Of a DNA stretch of 64,000 bases, positions 1 through 12,608 are shown piece by piece (positions within the stretch are counted from its first letter, which is position 1; each line of letters begins with the position of its first letter). The stretch spans positions 45,960,042-46,024,041 of the forward strand of contig CM060734.1 in the NCBI GenBank assembly GCA_030704615.1, given 5' to 3'. The stretch comes from Takakia lepidozioides (lineage: Eukaryota > Streptophyta > Takakiopsida > Takakiales > Takakiaceae). A model generated the notes under the pieces. It searched no databases. It was not told the DNA's origin and saw nothing but the letters and a program-made list of their open reading frames with translations. A program made the translations under genes and the position numbers.

Positions 1-439
1 TGATTAGTTGTTATGGCTACTCAAGCTTCAGAAAGGTGTCTATTTTCCAGTATTGTGCAGGCGTTGTTTTGGCTTTGTGCTCCCTCTTGTGATGTGGAGG
101 TTCCAAATTACTCAGACTTGTGAGGCAAGGACCTTGCTGGGTGGACCATGTAGGGCAATTTCCAACATAGGCACATGGATAGACCACCTTCAATGCAGCT
201 AGTTCCCCAACCACTGGTCTCTTTTTTGGAAGCTGTCATCATGCAACATAGCATTCCACATTCGACTGGAAGGAGATATTTCTTGGAAACTACATCAATC
301 CAGATGTCAACGGCAGCACTTCATTTTCTGCTTTATATCTCTTGAGTTGTTGAGATTCTTAAGGAACTTTCTTTTGTTAGGAGTAGAGGGTACTCTGGGT
401 ATCAAGGTTCACTTTTCAAAGTGGGTGGGCAGCTAGCAG
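1..439. other. No gene resolved; probable intron of the ARMC6-like gene
   Basis: No reading frame here resembles a known protein. The next exon (from 440) begins in the middle of an armadillo protein, so this stretch is most likely intron or upstream sequence of that gene, whose 5' part lies outside the window. Confidence 0.4.
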
Positions 440-1165
440 GCAGCGACACCAACAAGGATGGAATTGTGTTGCGTGGGGGAATGAACCAGATCATCATGCT
501 CATGTCCAACTATTCAGAGGACCCTTCTGTCCTCCAGGAGGTAATACTCCAGCGTAGGTGCTGAGATTCCTCTTTGGTGCACATCCTGACTGATGTGACA
601 GCGGGCTTGCATTCATTTGATACCTGTCTTTTCTTACAGGGGTTTGTAGCCATGGCCACTTTGACACTGAGATCACCAAACAATGCCAGCAAGGCAGTGC
701 AAGCTGGGGCAGTAGATATGGCAGCAGAGATGATGGAAATGCATGCAGGTGTGGCCCCTATGCTGCGACAAGCTTGCCAAATGCTGCGAAACCTGGCTGT
801 CCGCAACCCTGAGAACAGGTGTGCTGTCAAGCTCTTCGCTAGTTTTTGAGTCTTCCTTCTATATTGAATGTTGTTTCTAGATTTCTGAGCCCGATGCCTA
901 GGACTAGCTTTTGGACAAATAACCCTTGCTCTAGCAGTTCTTCTTTTCAATGAGTCCATCATCTCTACGACGGACATTCTTTCCTTCTAGCTGTCTGTGG
1001 ATTGGACAACTCGTTCATCTGCTGATGGGTGGAAGCTTGTGCAGGCCAATTATTATGGAGAGAGGGCTGCCAGCTTTAATACGGAAGGCAAAGACAACCC
1101 ATGCTATTTGCCAGGATGTTGGCTCAGCTGCTCTCCGAGACCTGGGATTCGATGATTACAAGTAG
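440..1165 (+). CDS. ARMC6-like armadillo-repeat protein, 3' part (three exons)
   Basis: Three exons can be joined with GT-AG introns: 440-540, 640-818 and 1045-1165. The middle exon encodes LRQACQMLRNLAVRNPENR and the last runs from PIIMERGLPALIRKAK to ALRDLGFDDYK and a TAG stop. Splicing ACAG to GCCA at 818/1045 restores the continuous armadillo helix NPENRPIIMERG, which supports the gene model. This matches the C-terminal half of ARMC6-type proteins, which consist of armadillo repeats and end in an ALRDLG motif. The cellular role is poorly defined; armadillo repeats usually bind proteins. The 5' exons are missing at the window edge. Family recognition is from memory of conserved motifs, not a search. 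Confidence 0.7.
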
Positions 1166-2622
1166 ATCCCCTTAACCTGTCAATGTGACTTCTATCTTGG
1201 AAGAGGGTTCTATGATTCCTCCCTCCAGATGGTGTGACTGTATTCTCCTAAAAGAAACCCTTGTTTGGGTTTTGGAGTCCCTGTATAAGTAGTGCAGATT
1301 GTTCCATTACGGGCACCAGTTTTTCCAGGATTAACCATTGGATTGCAACTGCAATTCAAGCACCCAACAGAGTCTGATCTGCTCAATTTTGTCAGGAACA
1401 TCATTTTGTCAATGTGCCCTACCTTTATTCTCTACTTCGATTGGATGGTGGATTCATCATTGTCTTACGTGGTGGACGGCTCTACCTCCATCGGGACTGA
1501 ATAACCGTGCCTTTTGTTTTCCTCTGCTCATAGTACTTTGGGGTTACTCTCTTACAGCATGTATCTCTGGACTCCACCTCATTCTCCCCCATGCCTTGAT
1601 GACCGCAAGTGACGAAGCTATTGGTTTATGTTTGACTTGTGATTCATAACTGTTGCTTCAATTGGAGGGCAAAACTTAAGGACCATCTTCAATGCATGAC
1701 TTCTTATTCTTGAAAAACAACCTCGATGAAGGTAAGGAGTGCATATATGAAAATGACTCTGTTTCTGAAGGTCTGAAGACATCTCTAAAGAACTTTTCCT
1801 TCAGGACAAATGGTGCCCAGGTACGGAAGGATACTACACTCCTGCATTTGCAGTACATGCTGTCCCTAACAGCAGGTCGGACCCTTATCCAGATTTCGCA
1901 TGGAGCTACTTGCCATGTTCCAGAGCTGGGCTGCACATGTGTTGTGGATGGTAGTGAAGCTGACCTTGTCTACCTTCATCCCTTCTCTTTGCATTTGCAT
2001 GAAGACTTAAAAAGCCTTTGGCATGACCGTGCTGAGCTAATGCTTCTCGGCCCTGCATCTCACCTCCCTTGCAAAGAGAAGAACCACAGATATGTCAATG
2101 CTTCAATATCTTTGCCATCTAATTGGTGTGTTGCTGTACTCAAAACACATCTCCACTTTTTTTGGCCCAATATCAAATGAAATCTGGAGCGATGGCTCAC
2201 AATTCAGGCCCTTGGACCCAAAGGTCAACAAACCAACAGGGGATTGAACCGGAACCTCCTTTCATGCCTAAGCCATTTGAGCGTGTTAAATTTTCAGTTG
2301 TGTGGTTAGAAGTTAGAACAGCTCAGTACAAATTCCCAAATTGTCTTGTCGTATTGAGAGCATCTAGGGTTTGATTGCTCGGAAGCAACACTTGAATCTG
2401 CAGAGAGGAAGAGAGAATCAACACACACATAGCGGATACGTAATTGGCATACAAGAGAGAGTAGTGGGTTCTTTGTTTGGGGTCGAGATAGAGAGAGGTT
2501 CAGTCTGGAACAACTCTTGCATCAGAGTTGAAGACATACCCATAAATCGGAATGCTGATTGGCGTACAAGGGAGCTAGTAGTTGTATTTTCTTTGGGTTT
2601 GAGGAAGAGGAGGTGAGCAAGC
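1166..2622. other. Intergenic / UTR sequence
   Basis: Contains one 162-codon open frame (1692-2180, +) without recognisable motifs; I do not support it as a gene. The last few hundred bases should hold the 5' UTR and promoter of the RPN7 gene. No repeat or RNA gene seen. Confidence 0.4.
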
Positions 2623-3783
2623 ATGGAGGAGCCAGAGGCGACAGAGGATGCAAAGCTGATTCTAGCACGCAAGCTTTTTTTACTACGAGCACCTGAAGTA
2701 CCAGACATTGAGAAATCACAATTGAAGGATGAGGTTATGGCAGTGATCAGTGCTGATGATATGGCAGGGCTCTACCAAATCTGCTGCCTGGAGCTTGGTT
2801 GGGATCTCGAACAACATCTTCTTGAATCTATGTATGCTAGGATTGCGGATGATGTGAAAAAATTGGAAGAAAAAATCGCAGATGCTGAGGAGAATCTAGG
2901 GGAGAGTGAGGTTCGTGAGGCTTTATTGGCTAAGGCATTGTATTACATCCGCATTGGCGACAAGGAGAAGGCCTTGGAGCAGCTCAAAGTGACTGAAGGG
3001 AAGACGGTGGCGGTGGGCCAGAAGATGGACCTTGTCTTTCACACATTGAGGCTTGGGCTGTTCTTCCTGGATTTTAACCTAATTTCCACCAACATCGAGA
3101 AGGCCAAGAGCTTGTTCAACGAAGGGGGTGACTGGGAACGAAAAAATAGACTCAAAGTGTACGAGGGTTTGTACTGCATGGCGACCCGCAACTTCAAACA
3201 AGCAGCTACACTGTTCCTTGACTCCATATCCACATTCACTACATATGAGCTCTTCTCTTACGACACATTCATATTCTACTCTGTGCTGACCAGCATTCTC
3301 TCACTCGACCGGGTCTCTCTAAAGCAGAAGGTGGTGGATGCGCCTGAGATTTTGGCGGTGATTGGTAAGATTCCCAATCTCTCTGACTTTCTGAACGCCC
3401 TCTATGGTTGCCATTACAAGACATTCTTCATCGCGTTTGCGGGTCTGACTGACCAAATTAGGTTGGATCGATACTTGCATCCTCACTTCCGGTACTACAT
3501 GCGAGAGGTGCGGGCGGTGGCTTATTCACAGTTTCTAGAATCATACAAAAGCGTGACTATGGAGGCCATGGCCAATTCCTTTGGAGTCAGTGTTTCGTTT
3601 CTGGATAAGGAATTGTCGCTCTTCATAGCTGCAGGGAGGCTGAATTGCAAGATTGATAAGGTTGCTGGCGTATTGGAAACCAATAGGCCAGATGCCAAAA
3701 ACGCCCTCTACCAAGCAACGATCAAGCAAGGGGACTTCTTGCTTAATCGCATTCAGAAGCTATCCAGAGTAATTGACTTGTGA
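2623..3783 (+). CDS. RPN7: 26S proteasome non-ATPase regulatory subunit 6 (RPN7), complete, intronless
   Basis: A single uninterrupted 386-residue frame, the usual length of plant RPN7. RPN7 is a lid subunit of the 19S regulatory particle; it helps hold the lid together and position the deubiquitinase RPN11 in cytosol and nucleus. The N-terminal two thirds is a helical repeat region (for example LAKALYYIRIGDKEKALEQL, about residues 106-125), followed by a PCI domain at about residues 200-350 (TYELFSYDTFIFYSVLTSIL; MANSFGVSVSFLDKELSLFI winged-helix part). The C-terminus QGDFLLNRIQKLSRVIDL is typical. The first ATG gives the expected MEEPEATEDAKL start. Absence of introns is notable because family members in flowering plants have them; a retrocopy or lineage intron loss is possible, although the frame is fully intact. 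Confidence 0.93.
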   Translation: MEEPEATEDAKLILARKLFLLRAPEVPDIEKSQLKDEVMAVISADDMAGLYQICCLELGWDLEQHLLESMYARIADDVKKLEEKIADAEENLGESEVREALLAKALYYIRIGDKEKALEQLKVTEGKTVAVGQKMDLVFHTLRLGLFFLDFNLISTNIEKAKSLFNEGGDWERKNRLKVYEGLYCMATRNFKQAATLFLDSISTFTTYELFSYDTFIFYSVLTSILSLDRVSLKQKVVDAPEILAVIGKIPNLSDFLNALYGCHYKTFFIAFAGLTDQIRLDRYLHPHFRYYMREVRAVAYSQFLESYKSVTMEAMANSFGVSVSFLDKELSLFIAAGRLNCKIDKVAGVLETNRPDAKNALYQATIKQGDFLLNRIQKLSRVIDL

Positions 3784-6380
3784 AAATTTCAGATATGAGC
3801 TATTACCTTGAGCTGATCTTGCTGAAGGAACCCAGGGGCATCTGATTAGGTGAGGTATGATGAGAGGCTTGACCACAGAAATGTTTGCAATACCCACCTG
3901 TGCTCTACCGTTTTGCTGTTAGAAACAGATTGCTGTCCATTGCAAGTAATGTCATTATAAAACATTATTGTTACATGTTAGGTCTCTTTACTCTTGTGTT
4001 ATGACTGGTCTGTAATATTGTTTAGTTGTTTCTGGCATGAGTTCTACATGTTAAGAGGTCCATAGAATGCTGGAGCAGATTATTGCTTCAGATAGCACAT
4101 ATGTACCCAACTTAAACTGCAAAACACTGTGTAATGAAGAGTCTATATTGGAATCTGTGCAACCACGGAGGGTTTTGGCTGCATGAGAGTAAAAGAAGTG
4201 CATTTTGAATGGGCTTCCAATGCACTAGATGTGGTCCTAGGTTGAGATGCATGTGTGCCCTACACCATATATCATCCTGTACAGTAAATCTAGTTCCATT
4301 TTTCTAGATGGTCAGCTTCTGTGTGCTTTTAGGTTTGTTCCTGCCAGTAGTCCATATGTGCAACTGGAAAGGAAACTAAGTCAGTTGAACATCAACCATG
4401 TTAAAAGTCGTTTTTGAAGTCTGAAACATGGGAATATTTGAATATCTAGTCTATACTTCGCTCATTGCATTCTGGTGGCCTGTTTGTCACAGTTATAGAT
4501 TGTCAGAGTTGATGGTGTAGCTAGGCAGGCAATCAAATGGTAATGCCACGGTCCTGCCAAACCATGTAGTTGAAATATTGGAGGAAGGGATTCTGTATGA
4601 AACCACAGTGAGGGGCCTGGTTTTGTCCAGCTGCAGAGCCGCTCACAGTCATGTAGCAATCATGCAGCTTCTAACAGTTCCCGGTGGTGATTGTGTCTGA
4701 CGACCATGTAATGTTGTTCATTGTTCCAGAAGCCTTGGCTTGGGTCTTGGAGGCTATCCTTTTCCCTTCTTTTCTACTATGGTAGCCACAAGACCAGGTT
4801 GATGCCTTTTGGTTTCTCATGGACCTCAATTATCAGATAGCACATGGGCCCAATGCAATCAATGCAATCATGTATCAATCATGCAGCCTCTACCAGTTCC
4901 TACTGAGTGTTTTTGGCGACAATTTCATGAGCCCCTAGCTTGGGTCTTGGTGGCTATATGGCCAGCTGCATGCAGAGAACACAAACCAAAGGAGGTCTAC
5001 ATCTTGTATTTCCGGTGCAGGTATATGTCGTGTCCATGGTTTCTAGGTTAAATCTAGCCAAGAATCCCCTCTCAAACCAGAAGCTCCCATTAAACATGAC
5101 CACCTTGTAAATCGCTTGTAAATGCCCACTGCCAGAGCAAGCCCCAGCAAAGGTGCAAAGGTTTCCTAGAGTGCTCTCCTTTAGTCCCCTTTACTCCCTT
5201 TTTTCCGGGCAGCCACAAGACCAGGATGAGGCCTTTTGGTTTCTCATGGCACTTGAGCTCTTTGTGCTGCCTTATGATAAACCCACAAATGGTTACCAGA
5301 CATGTTGTATGTCTCTGCTGTTCCTTCCACTGTTTTGGAGTGCCATCAGTGTGTAATAGCTGTGAAATGAAAGAAATCAGCTAAACATGAACTTAGCCAG
5401 ACAAAAGAAATTGTCTTCAAGGACGTTTTATCATGTTGCACAAATTGTCACGTCTGGTTAAGCAGCAGAGCAAGATCTGCACGATTGTGCCAGATATGTG
5501 GCTGTCTGCTTAATTGTGGCAGACTCTCTTAGTAGTAAGTATTGAATTGATGATCAAACCCTCTGTTTTTGTACCCCCACTGGCTAACCCGAAGACTTCT
5601 TAAGATCCATTGAATCTTTCAATCTACATAGCTGGAAAACCACATTGAACTCATCCCTAGTCACCTATGTCTGATCTCACCAGGTATCAACCTGTCCAAA
5701 TCTATTCAGTGATGCAAACGGTTCCTGTTAGGAGGAGCTGAGGGTCTAGTCCTCTGGAGAGAATCTGAGGCCATCCAACATAGCCCTTGACTCCTTCTGA
5801 CCCTTGATCTGTGGATGGAGTTTCTGTCAGACAAACAAAGGATTTGACTCCTACCAAAGCAAACAAAAAACCAGACAAAAAGATTGACTCCGACTGAAGC
5901 AAACCAAAAAACTAGACAAAAGATTGACCCCGACTGAAGCACACATTTTTGTTTTTGGTTGCGTCCAGAAGATGTCCAAGCAGGGCAGTGCGGTGGCCCA
6001 ACCCTCCCCCAAGATCAGAATCAGGAACCCACAAAATTGGGTGACCATTTGACCGAGTCAAGCGACCCAAGTCAAGAGTTTCTGTTACAGGGATGGAAAT
6101 AACTCAAACAGTTCCTTGTCTTAGATCCCCCCTCCCAGTACACTCAACAGTGACTCATCCAATTGACAAGGGACCATAACGTGCAACCATACACAATCTC
6201 TAGTCAGAAAAACCTGTCATGCAAACTTCATGGTAATTGCCATCATTGTGGTCCCCACTCCTCAACAAATTGCAACAGACCTTTACCAGGACGAGCATTT
6301 TCCAGGAACTAGTCAATGTTTCATCATGTCTGCGATCCAATGAGTACAATCTACAGACTAATCAGAAGTCCAGAGAAACT
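3784..6380. other. Intergenic region between RPN7 and FAD2 (3' ends of both)
   Basis: Convergent 3' flanks. No credible coding frame. Short near-duplicate phrases occur (for example CTTGGGTCTTGG with GGCTATA at about 4740 and 4940; CAAAAGATTGAC(T/C)CCGACTGAAGCA at about 5878 and 5920), which suggests small local duplications but no identifiable element. Confidence 0.5.
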
Positions 6381-7514
6381 TCAAGCCAGCTTGCTCTTGA
6401 ACCAGAGTATCCCATCTTGCCCATCGGCATCTGCCTCTACATACAAGCACTCTTTAGTCTCACGCCAAAGTGCAATGGGCACGGGCGTGGAATCGAACTG
6501 GTAATAACTACCTAAAATTGGCTTGATGGCCTTAGTAGCCTCCTCTGCGTGATAATGTGGCATTGTCGAAAACATGTGGTGAGTAACATGCGTGTCTGTA
6601 ATGTGATGGAAGACATGGTTCAAAATCCCGTAGTCTCGATCAACTGTGGCAAGAGCCCCTCGGAGCCAATCCCACTCAGTGCTTTCGTAATGTGGCAGTG
6701 AGGGATGAGTGTGCTGAAGGAAGGTGATGAGAACAAGAAACATGTTGACAATCAGGAGGGGCACGCCATAGATTTTGAATAGCCACACAAACCCGTAAGT
6801 TGCCCCCAGGCTGTAGAGGCAATAGGCAGTACCCAACAAGGCAACGTCGCTGATGAAGATCTGGAGCTTCTCCCTGTTGCTGAAAATTGGGCTATTGGGG
6901 TCAAAATGGTTGGCATACCGAGGATACTTCCGGCCAGAGACGTTGAAGGTGAGATAGAGAGGCCACCCGAGGAGCAGTGTGAAAGCAATAAATAGCAATC
7001 GACCAGGAGGATGTTGCATGTACTTCAAGACCCCTGCAACCTCGTCCTTCATCTTGGGGACGAAGACTTCATCGCGCTCTACACTGCCCGTGTTGCTGTG
7101 ATGCCTGCGGTGGCTATACTTCCACGAGAAATAAGGAACCAGCAACAAAGAATGCATAATCAGACCGACCGTGTCGTCCAACCATTGGTAGTCACTGAAA
7201 GCGTGATGACCACATTCATGAGCTATGACCCAAACCCCAGTAGCCACACAGCCTTGCACTATCCAGTACGATGCCCACATTGCCCAGCCCAGCACTCCGT
7301 CGAAGACGAAATATCGCGTGGCAAACAGGAACAGGCCGATGATGGCCAGATCCATAGCCAGGTAAGACCCTGACTTCAGCACTGATCGATTGAAGCAGTG
7401 AGGAGGGATCGCCTTCTTCAATTGTCCAACTGTGAACGGAGGCTTCAAGGAGGGGGCACGATCCAAAACGTTGGTAACTTCATCACCGACCGAGGCCCTT
7501 CCACCTTTTCCCAT
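6381..7514 (-). CDS. FAD2: Delta-12 (omega-6) fatty acid desaturase, FAD2-type, complete
   Basis: Encodes 377 residues without interruption. FAD2 enzymes insert the delta-12 double bond into oleate on phosphatidylcholine in the endoplasmic reticulum, making linoleate. All three di-iron histidine boxes are present: HECGHH (residues 99-104), HRRHH (135-139) and HVTHH (309-313). Hydrophobic membrane segments lie at about 52-70, 82-97, 114-130, 172-190, 221-240 and 251-266, the usual topology. There is no plastid transit peptide, so the microsomal rather than plastid form is likely. The start [12 protein letters not shown] is chosen because it aligns with the short N-terminus of the family. Single coding exon is normal for FAD2; an intron in the 5' UTR upstream of 7514 is possible. 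Confidence 0.93.
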   Translation of the reverse strand: MGKGGRASVGDEVTNVLDRAPSLKPPFTVGQLKKAIPPHCFNRSVLKSGSYLAMDLAIIGLFLFATRYFVFDGVLGWAMWASYWIVQGCVATGVWVIAHECGHHAFSDYQWLDDTVGLIMHSLLLVPYFSWKYSHRRHHSNTGSVERDEVFVPKMKDEVAGVLKYMQHPPGRLLFIAFTLLLGWPLYLTFNVSGRKYPRYANHFDPNSPIFSNREKLQIFISDVALLGTAYCLYSLGATYGFVWLFKIYGVPLLIVNMFLVLITFLQHTHPSLPHYESTEWDWLRGALATVDRDYGILNHVFHHITDTHVTHHMFSTMPHYHAEEATKAIKPILGSYYQFDSTPVPIALWRETKECLYVEADADGQDGILWFKSKLA

Positions 7515-10160
7515 TGTGCCTTCGCTGTCGGTTCAACCCGAGAATACGACCGCGGCGCGAAGGAGAGCCAAATAGTCAGGGGGAGAGAGACACTAAAGAC
7601 TTCACCACAGTACTTTGGGTAGCAAGAAGAGGGACAATCCTCAGAATGCAAGAGTAGAAGCAGAGGAGACAATAATCAGCAAAGCAACCCAACACCGTAA
7701 TCTAATATGCCTTTAAGATACTTTGAACGACTAATTCGTTTAATAAACCCCAGGGGCTTATCCCAGCAGAGCTTCCGATTTCTTCTCCTCCAACCTGCGG
7801 TCTATGAAGCCGACATGCGCTACAGCAACTGTGTAGCTCTCCCTCCCCTTCTCAGATTGCACTACTACAAGAAGGCTCACCGCACAGGCTACACATACCA
7901 AACAAGGAATCGGCACCCCTCCTCCAAGTTGCTAAACCCCTCCTTTTACCCCACCGCCGCCCTGTCCTCCCAATATCTTCAATGCACACACCAAGAAACC
8001 TGCAAGCGACGGCCACAAAGTGACACCTCCTTGCTCCACAGAACCACAGAACGGTACCCGCACCCTCTCACAGCCACCAAACAGAAAACCAGAGAAACCC
8101 GCCAATCCGTAGCTCTACTCTGTGCCCCTCTCCAACAACCGCGCAACTTAACCCTTCTCGCTCCCTCTCTGCCAGAACCGACCTGTACCTTACTCCACGA
8201 TCTCCTGTATCCTGTACTTCGAATCCACCAAAGAGAAACAAAACCCAGATGAGCAACCGCCTGCTACTTCTCCTCCCCCAAACTACACACGAATGCTCAC
8301 AAGTCAAATCGCCTTCCCTCTCTCCCCTCTCGCACCTCTCTCTCTCCCTCGCTCTCGTTGGACCCGAGAGACTGGAGAGAACGGTGCTGCATAAGCGAAG
8401 ACGAAGACTATTATAGCCGCGCAGATCCTTCGGTGGGGCCTTTTCATCCGCTCATCAACCCCCTCCTGCATAGATGAAGTCGTTATTCTCTGGATGGATG
8501 AATACGTACCATCCCGGAATGGACGACACAGAAACTATTGACGGGGGCAGCGGGCAGCCCATCACTGAATAATAGCTTCCTGTTACTCGGAGGGACGATT
8601 ACGGGCCACGTGGATGGCTGGCATTGTCCCTGACGGCGCTTCCTATGCCTCTTTACTACAACTTTACTGCTACTCTATTTATAAACTTTTTTTTAAGATT
8701 TTTTTTCACTATTTATAACTTCTCACTTTTCTCACTTAGTCTGATTGCAGGCTTGCTTCGTTTCTTCTTCTTTTTTTTTCCTTTTTTTTTCTTCTAAAGG
8801 GGAACAGAGGCCCTCTTACTTTCTTTTTTCTTAAAAAAAAGAAAAAGAAAAAGAAAAACCCGGGGCTTTGTTTCAGCCCCAGGTTTCCTTTTCTGTGCTC
8901 CGATCCCATTCTTCTTCTTTTTTCCTTTTTTTTCTTTTTTTGGATCCCATTCTTTAAAAGAAAGTAGGGGCCCCTGTCCCCTGTTTTTAAGAAAACAAAA
9001 AGAACAAAACGAAAAAGCAAAAAAAAAAAAAAAAAAAAACTGTCCCATCTCTTCTCTGATGGGTGTTCGGATGGGAAGATGAATGCAGGTTATTTTTTCA
9101 TCTACCAGGGCACCGTCAGAAAAACGACAAAACAATGGGATTGTGAAAGGATGGATGAATCCAGGTCTCACGCATTCGATAAACGACAACCAGGTTGATT
9201 ACACTCAGTTATTTAAGAACCGTCCATGTTTCCCCTCCTCAAGGGCCTGAATTGTGAACAGTCGCTCCCAGGTTTCCTTTCAAAAAAACAAAACAAAAAA
9301 CAAAAAAACCGTCCAATTGAACTGTGATCCCCAATATTTCGGGTAGATCCTTCAGATATGCCGCGGCTGGATCTGACGTTTCTAAATTTTCCTCAATTGT
9401 TTCAATAATTAAATTGTTGTTAAATTATTATCGTTAAGAGCTTTAATGGCATATTATCCATTTTAGAGGAGGATTACCTCGCACAATCTAGCCAGAAGCA
9501 AGTTCAACACGAGGTTGGGTAGCATGTGAGCGTCGAAGCAAACTAGAATATTCTCAAAATGCGAAACTACTGAAAATTTTGTGCTCCTGCCTAACTATCT
9601 TTTTTTCTTTCTTTTTTTATTTCCTGGTATTCTCTGTAATTATTTCACAAACTGTGTGTGCTCGAATGAGCACAGATTTTGAATTAGTTTGTATGGAAAA
9701 TATTGCTATTTATAATTTTATAATATTAAACTCAATGTTTCATTGTTAAATATTTATGTTTTAGTTTTAGTTTAAATAGACTGATAGACCATGTGACTGA
9801 CCCTATTAATGTAGCAATATTCTATGTCCGCACATGACTTCTCGTTCCGTTTGCAAACATATCTCCCCTAACCATGGATGGTGCTCATGCTTGTTTTTTC
9901 CCCCTGTGCTCACGCCTTCTCTGCTCATGCTGTGCTCACGGGATACCAACCACTGTTCAACTGCATGGGTTTGGTAGAAGCCTTTGCGCATGCGCACAGG
10001 CATGCTCACTTTGAGCATAAAAAAAATGGAGACTTGAGCACAAAACTTAGTAATGTTTTCACAGATGTGTACTATGTAAGACAGACATTGGATTCAAACA
10101 CGCAAACAAGGCTGAGTTAGAGAGAGAGAGAGAAAACTCTAGCCGAAACCGGTGTAACTA
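7515..10160. other. FAD2 upstream region, then low-complexity A/T tracts
   Basis: 7515-8400 should hold the 5' UTR and promoter of FAD2 (pyrimidine-rich CTCTCTCCCT near 8320-8350). 8650-9050 is dominated by T- and A-runs, including a run of about 20 A at 9019-9038. 9530-10120 is AT-rich with scattered GCTCATG/GCTCACG words. No coding frame is supported; long frames here are low-complexity artefacts. Confidence 0.5.
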
Positions 10161-10645
10161 AGAGCCGGGTTCCATGGGCACTCCCAAACTCCCCCCCCCC
10201 CCCAAGCAAGGGCCCCCAAGAGGGATTCGCCCCTTTAAAAATGAGAGGGGGTGGTTCCATGGACAGGTTTCGTTCACCCCTCTAGAAATCTTTAGCACCA
10301 ATTGATGTGGGCCCATGACATAGTAAATGACAATTAATAAAAGTTTGGATGAAAATGTCAAAAATCATTTCCTCTCTTAAAATCTAACTTACTTTGGATG
10401 GAAATCAATAGATTATGTAAGGCTGCTGGCAGCTGCAGGAAAAGACAAAGGTGTCAGTTAGGGCGCCGTGAAACTCGATCGACCCTTGTGAAAGGACGTC
10501 TTTTTGCGCCCCTTAGTAAGGGACGAATCCGTGGGGGCACCCCTTAGGGAATATGCTATTTCGACCAATAGTGCCTCGTTAATCCTAGGGGCGATTCATG
10601 GGGGGCAAGGGGGGGCACTTGCAACTGCCCATAGAACCCGGCTCC
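10161..10645. mobile_element. Non-autonomous TIR element (MITE-like), about 485 bp
   Basis: The left end reads AGAGCCGGGTTCCATGGGCA and the right end, read from the other strand, GGAGCCGGGTTCTATGGGCA: inverted termini of about 19 bp with one or two mismatches. The interior has homopolymeric C and G stretches and no coding capacity. A target duplication is not clear (AAGAGCC occurs at both edges but overlaps the terminus), so the superfamily is not assigned. Confidence 0.65.
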
Positions 10646-12005
10646 AAGAGCCACCTCATCTCACGGCTAATGCCCCCTTTCGGGGGTGGGCCCTATTAGG
10701 CTGAGTTACAATATACTTCTTAAAGGTGTAAGGAAAACAAATATCCCTGCTGAGGAACCATGGAGGGTTATAAAGGAAACACCACCCCTCACTAGGAGAG
10801 AGCGAGGAGAGAAAGACATGAAGCGAGGTCGGGTAGCATATGAGTAGGCCACGTGAGCATGAGTCTGCTCACGTGAGTAGAAGAGGATATACCGAAAATT
10901 CCACGAATATTCGTGAAAAGATGCCACGGCGAAACGAAAATGTGCAAATTGTGCTTGCGTGAGCACATTGCGCTCACGCCACGAGACTTGCGAGCACAAG
11001 CATGTCGAAGTTGAGGCAAAAGTTATATCCAGTAGGTGGCGTCTTCGGATCTTTATTGCTTCATAGTTTCGTATATGGTAAAGTGCAGTCGATGTTCGAC
11101 GCAATCAGTAATACGCGAAACTAAAAACATCCCATTCTGTTTCGCCCACGAAAGCATAGGTTCCAAAATACAGCAATACCCACGTAGCAATTCGTCAGCG
11201 AAATGAAATAATCTTAAGTGGTCACTTCCCTCCAAAACCAAAAAATAATTTTTTTTTCGCCGACGAAAACATGATGAAAGATGCTCCTGATTACTATCAA
11301 CTTAGCTGCAGTTCCAAGGAACTTTGCATTTGCCAAACCTCACAAACAAATAGGTACAAACACTTTTAGTAACATTGGTTTCACAATTCCTAATGGATGA
11401 CCAAAAAACAAACATTGCTCGAAGACCGTGGTCTCGACAAAAAGGAGCAGATAGGTACAAATTTCGTTGGGTTCTCATTATTTGAGATCAAAATATTCAT
11501 ACGGATAAGTTGTCGAAAATACTTCTAGAGAGGATTGCAATAATAGAATAAACAAGATATGAGCTTCTTTCGTCTATATTCGTAGAGTAGAACTGTCAAG
11601 TTTCATCCATTGTCCTTGTAAGTTTAAGAGTAATGGCATCTACAATAATTGAACATTTGTTTTTCGAAAAGTTCAGTTCTTGTGGAGCTTCGGATCATCC
11701 ATAACCAATATATAGTCTGGACAAACCATGAAGGCTCGTTTGGCCAGTGAAATGCCAGTGAATCAACCATATTTACAACTATCAGTATCCTAACCCCAAG
11801 CCATGTGCTCCAAGCTAATATAATTTATACTCTCGGATGGAAAGTGTAAAGTACAAGTCACCCAGCAGATCTGACCAGATGCAAACTAAAATCCTCTAAT
11901 CCCGGAAAAGATCGGAACTTGCGCAAAACAAAGGGTAGTAAGAGTCCAAATAATGGCTATAACCACAAAATCAAGAAGTGAATGCAGTGGAGACCTAAAT
12001 AATAC
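10646..12005. other. Non-coding sequence flanking the third methyltransferase relic
   Basis: No supported gene. Holds several TTTCGC...GAAA palindromes (about 11,143, 11,260) and GTGAGCA/TGCTCAC words near 10,850-11,000. Exons for the C-terminal tail of the relic could lie here but I could not recognise them. Confidence 0.35.
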
Positions 12006-12608
12006 CTCATAAAACCTGGCCCCCTCGTGATTTGGAGATCCATCAGGGAACGTGTCCCCTACATTCTGTGCGAACACATCAACGAAGTTAAGCTGCCCTG
12101 CTGGAATATCCTCATCAATCGTCTTCTTGGTTTCAGTTTCCAAACCCGATAACATCACAAACACTAAGTCCGCATCCGCCTCCAGAGCACATAAGTTTCG
12201 CCCGGTAATCCGGGTGGCAATCATTGAAGCACCTACATTCATCGAGAAGAAACAAGATTGAGTAAAATGAAGATATATGAAGTATTTATGGATACACATA
12301 CACATCTGCGTATACAGATTGGATACTTTAATTCTATACCTGTCCCGGCGGTGAAATCGATCACACAACCCCCCACCGGTGAACAAGTCTCGATCAGTAT
12401 GTGCATAAAGTTGGGGCTCCTTTCCTTGGAACCCTGCCAATATCCGCCACCACCCGTCCTCTTCTTCAAAAAATCAGTCGGGACGTGATTAAAGATAACA
12501 TTATGAGTCACAAGGTCGTAAAGAGTGTCGACTTGAGATCCTCTCTCGGACAACTGAAACTTGGACTTCGACTTTATCAAGCAAAAGGCCTGAAACATGC
12601 GCCACTGC
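12006..12608 (-). pseudogene. ParB-MTase family relic: methyltransferase motif I exons (copy 3)
   Basis: Two minus-strand exons, 12,608-12,340 and 12,232-12,006, separated by a GT-AG intron. Exon 1 encodes AFCLIKSKSKFQL, then RSPNFMHILIETCSPVGG and CVIDFTAGTG; exon 2 continues ASMIATRITGRNLCALEAD. This aligns with the methyltransferase genes at 36.7-41.9 kb and 53.3-57.8 kb: DFTAGTG corresponds to DLICGTG/DLTCGTG (SAM-binding motif I), and ALEAD to AYEED/AFEPD (acidic motif II). The introns fall at identical positions, splitting the last Gly of GTG and preceding the (A/F)CLIK/YCFVK block. The motif IV and ParB exons are not found upstream, where a RING-like ORF of opposite strand begins, so this is a fragment or a rearranged copy. 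Confidence 0.7.

Noticed and set aside
1692-2180. 162-codon plus-strand frame between ARMC6-like gene and RPN7
   Set aside because: No motif, odd composition and no splice support; probably a chance frame in transcript flank.
9510-10850. Similar phrases GGGTAGCATGTGAGC (about 9,518) and GGGTAGCATATGAG (about 10,830) as possible termini of a copy 3 element
   Set aside because: Direct rather than inverted, short, and no target duplication found.
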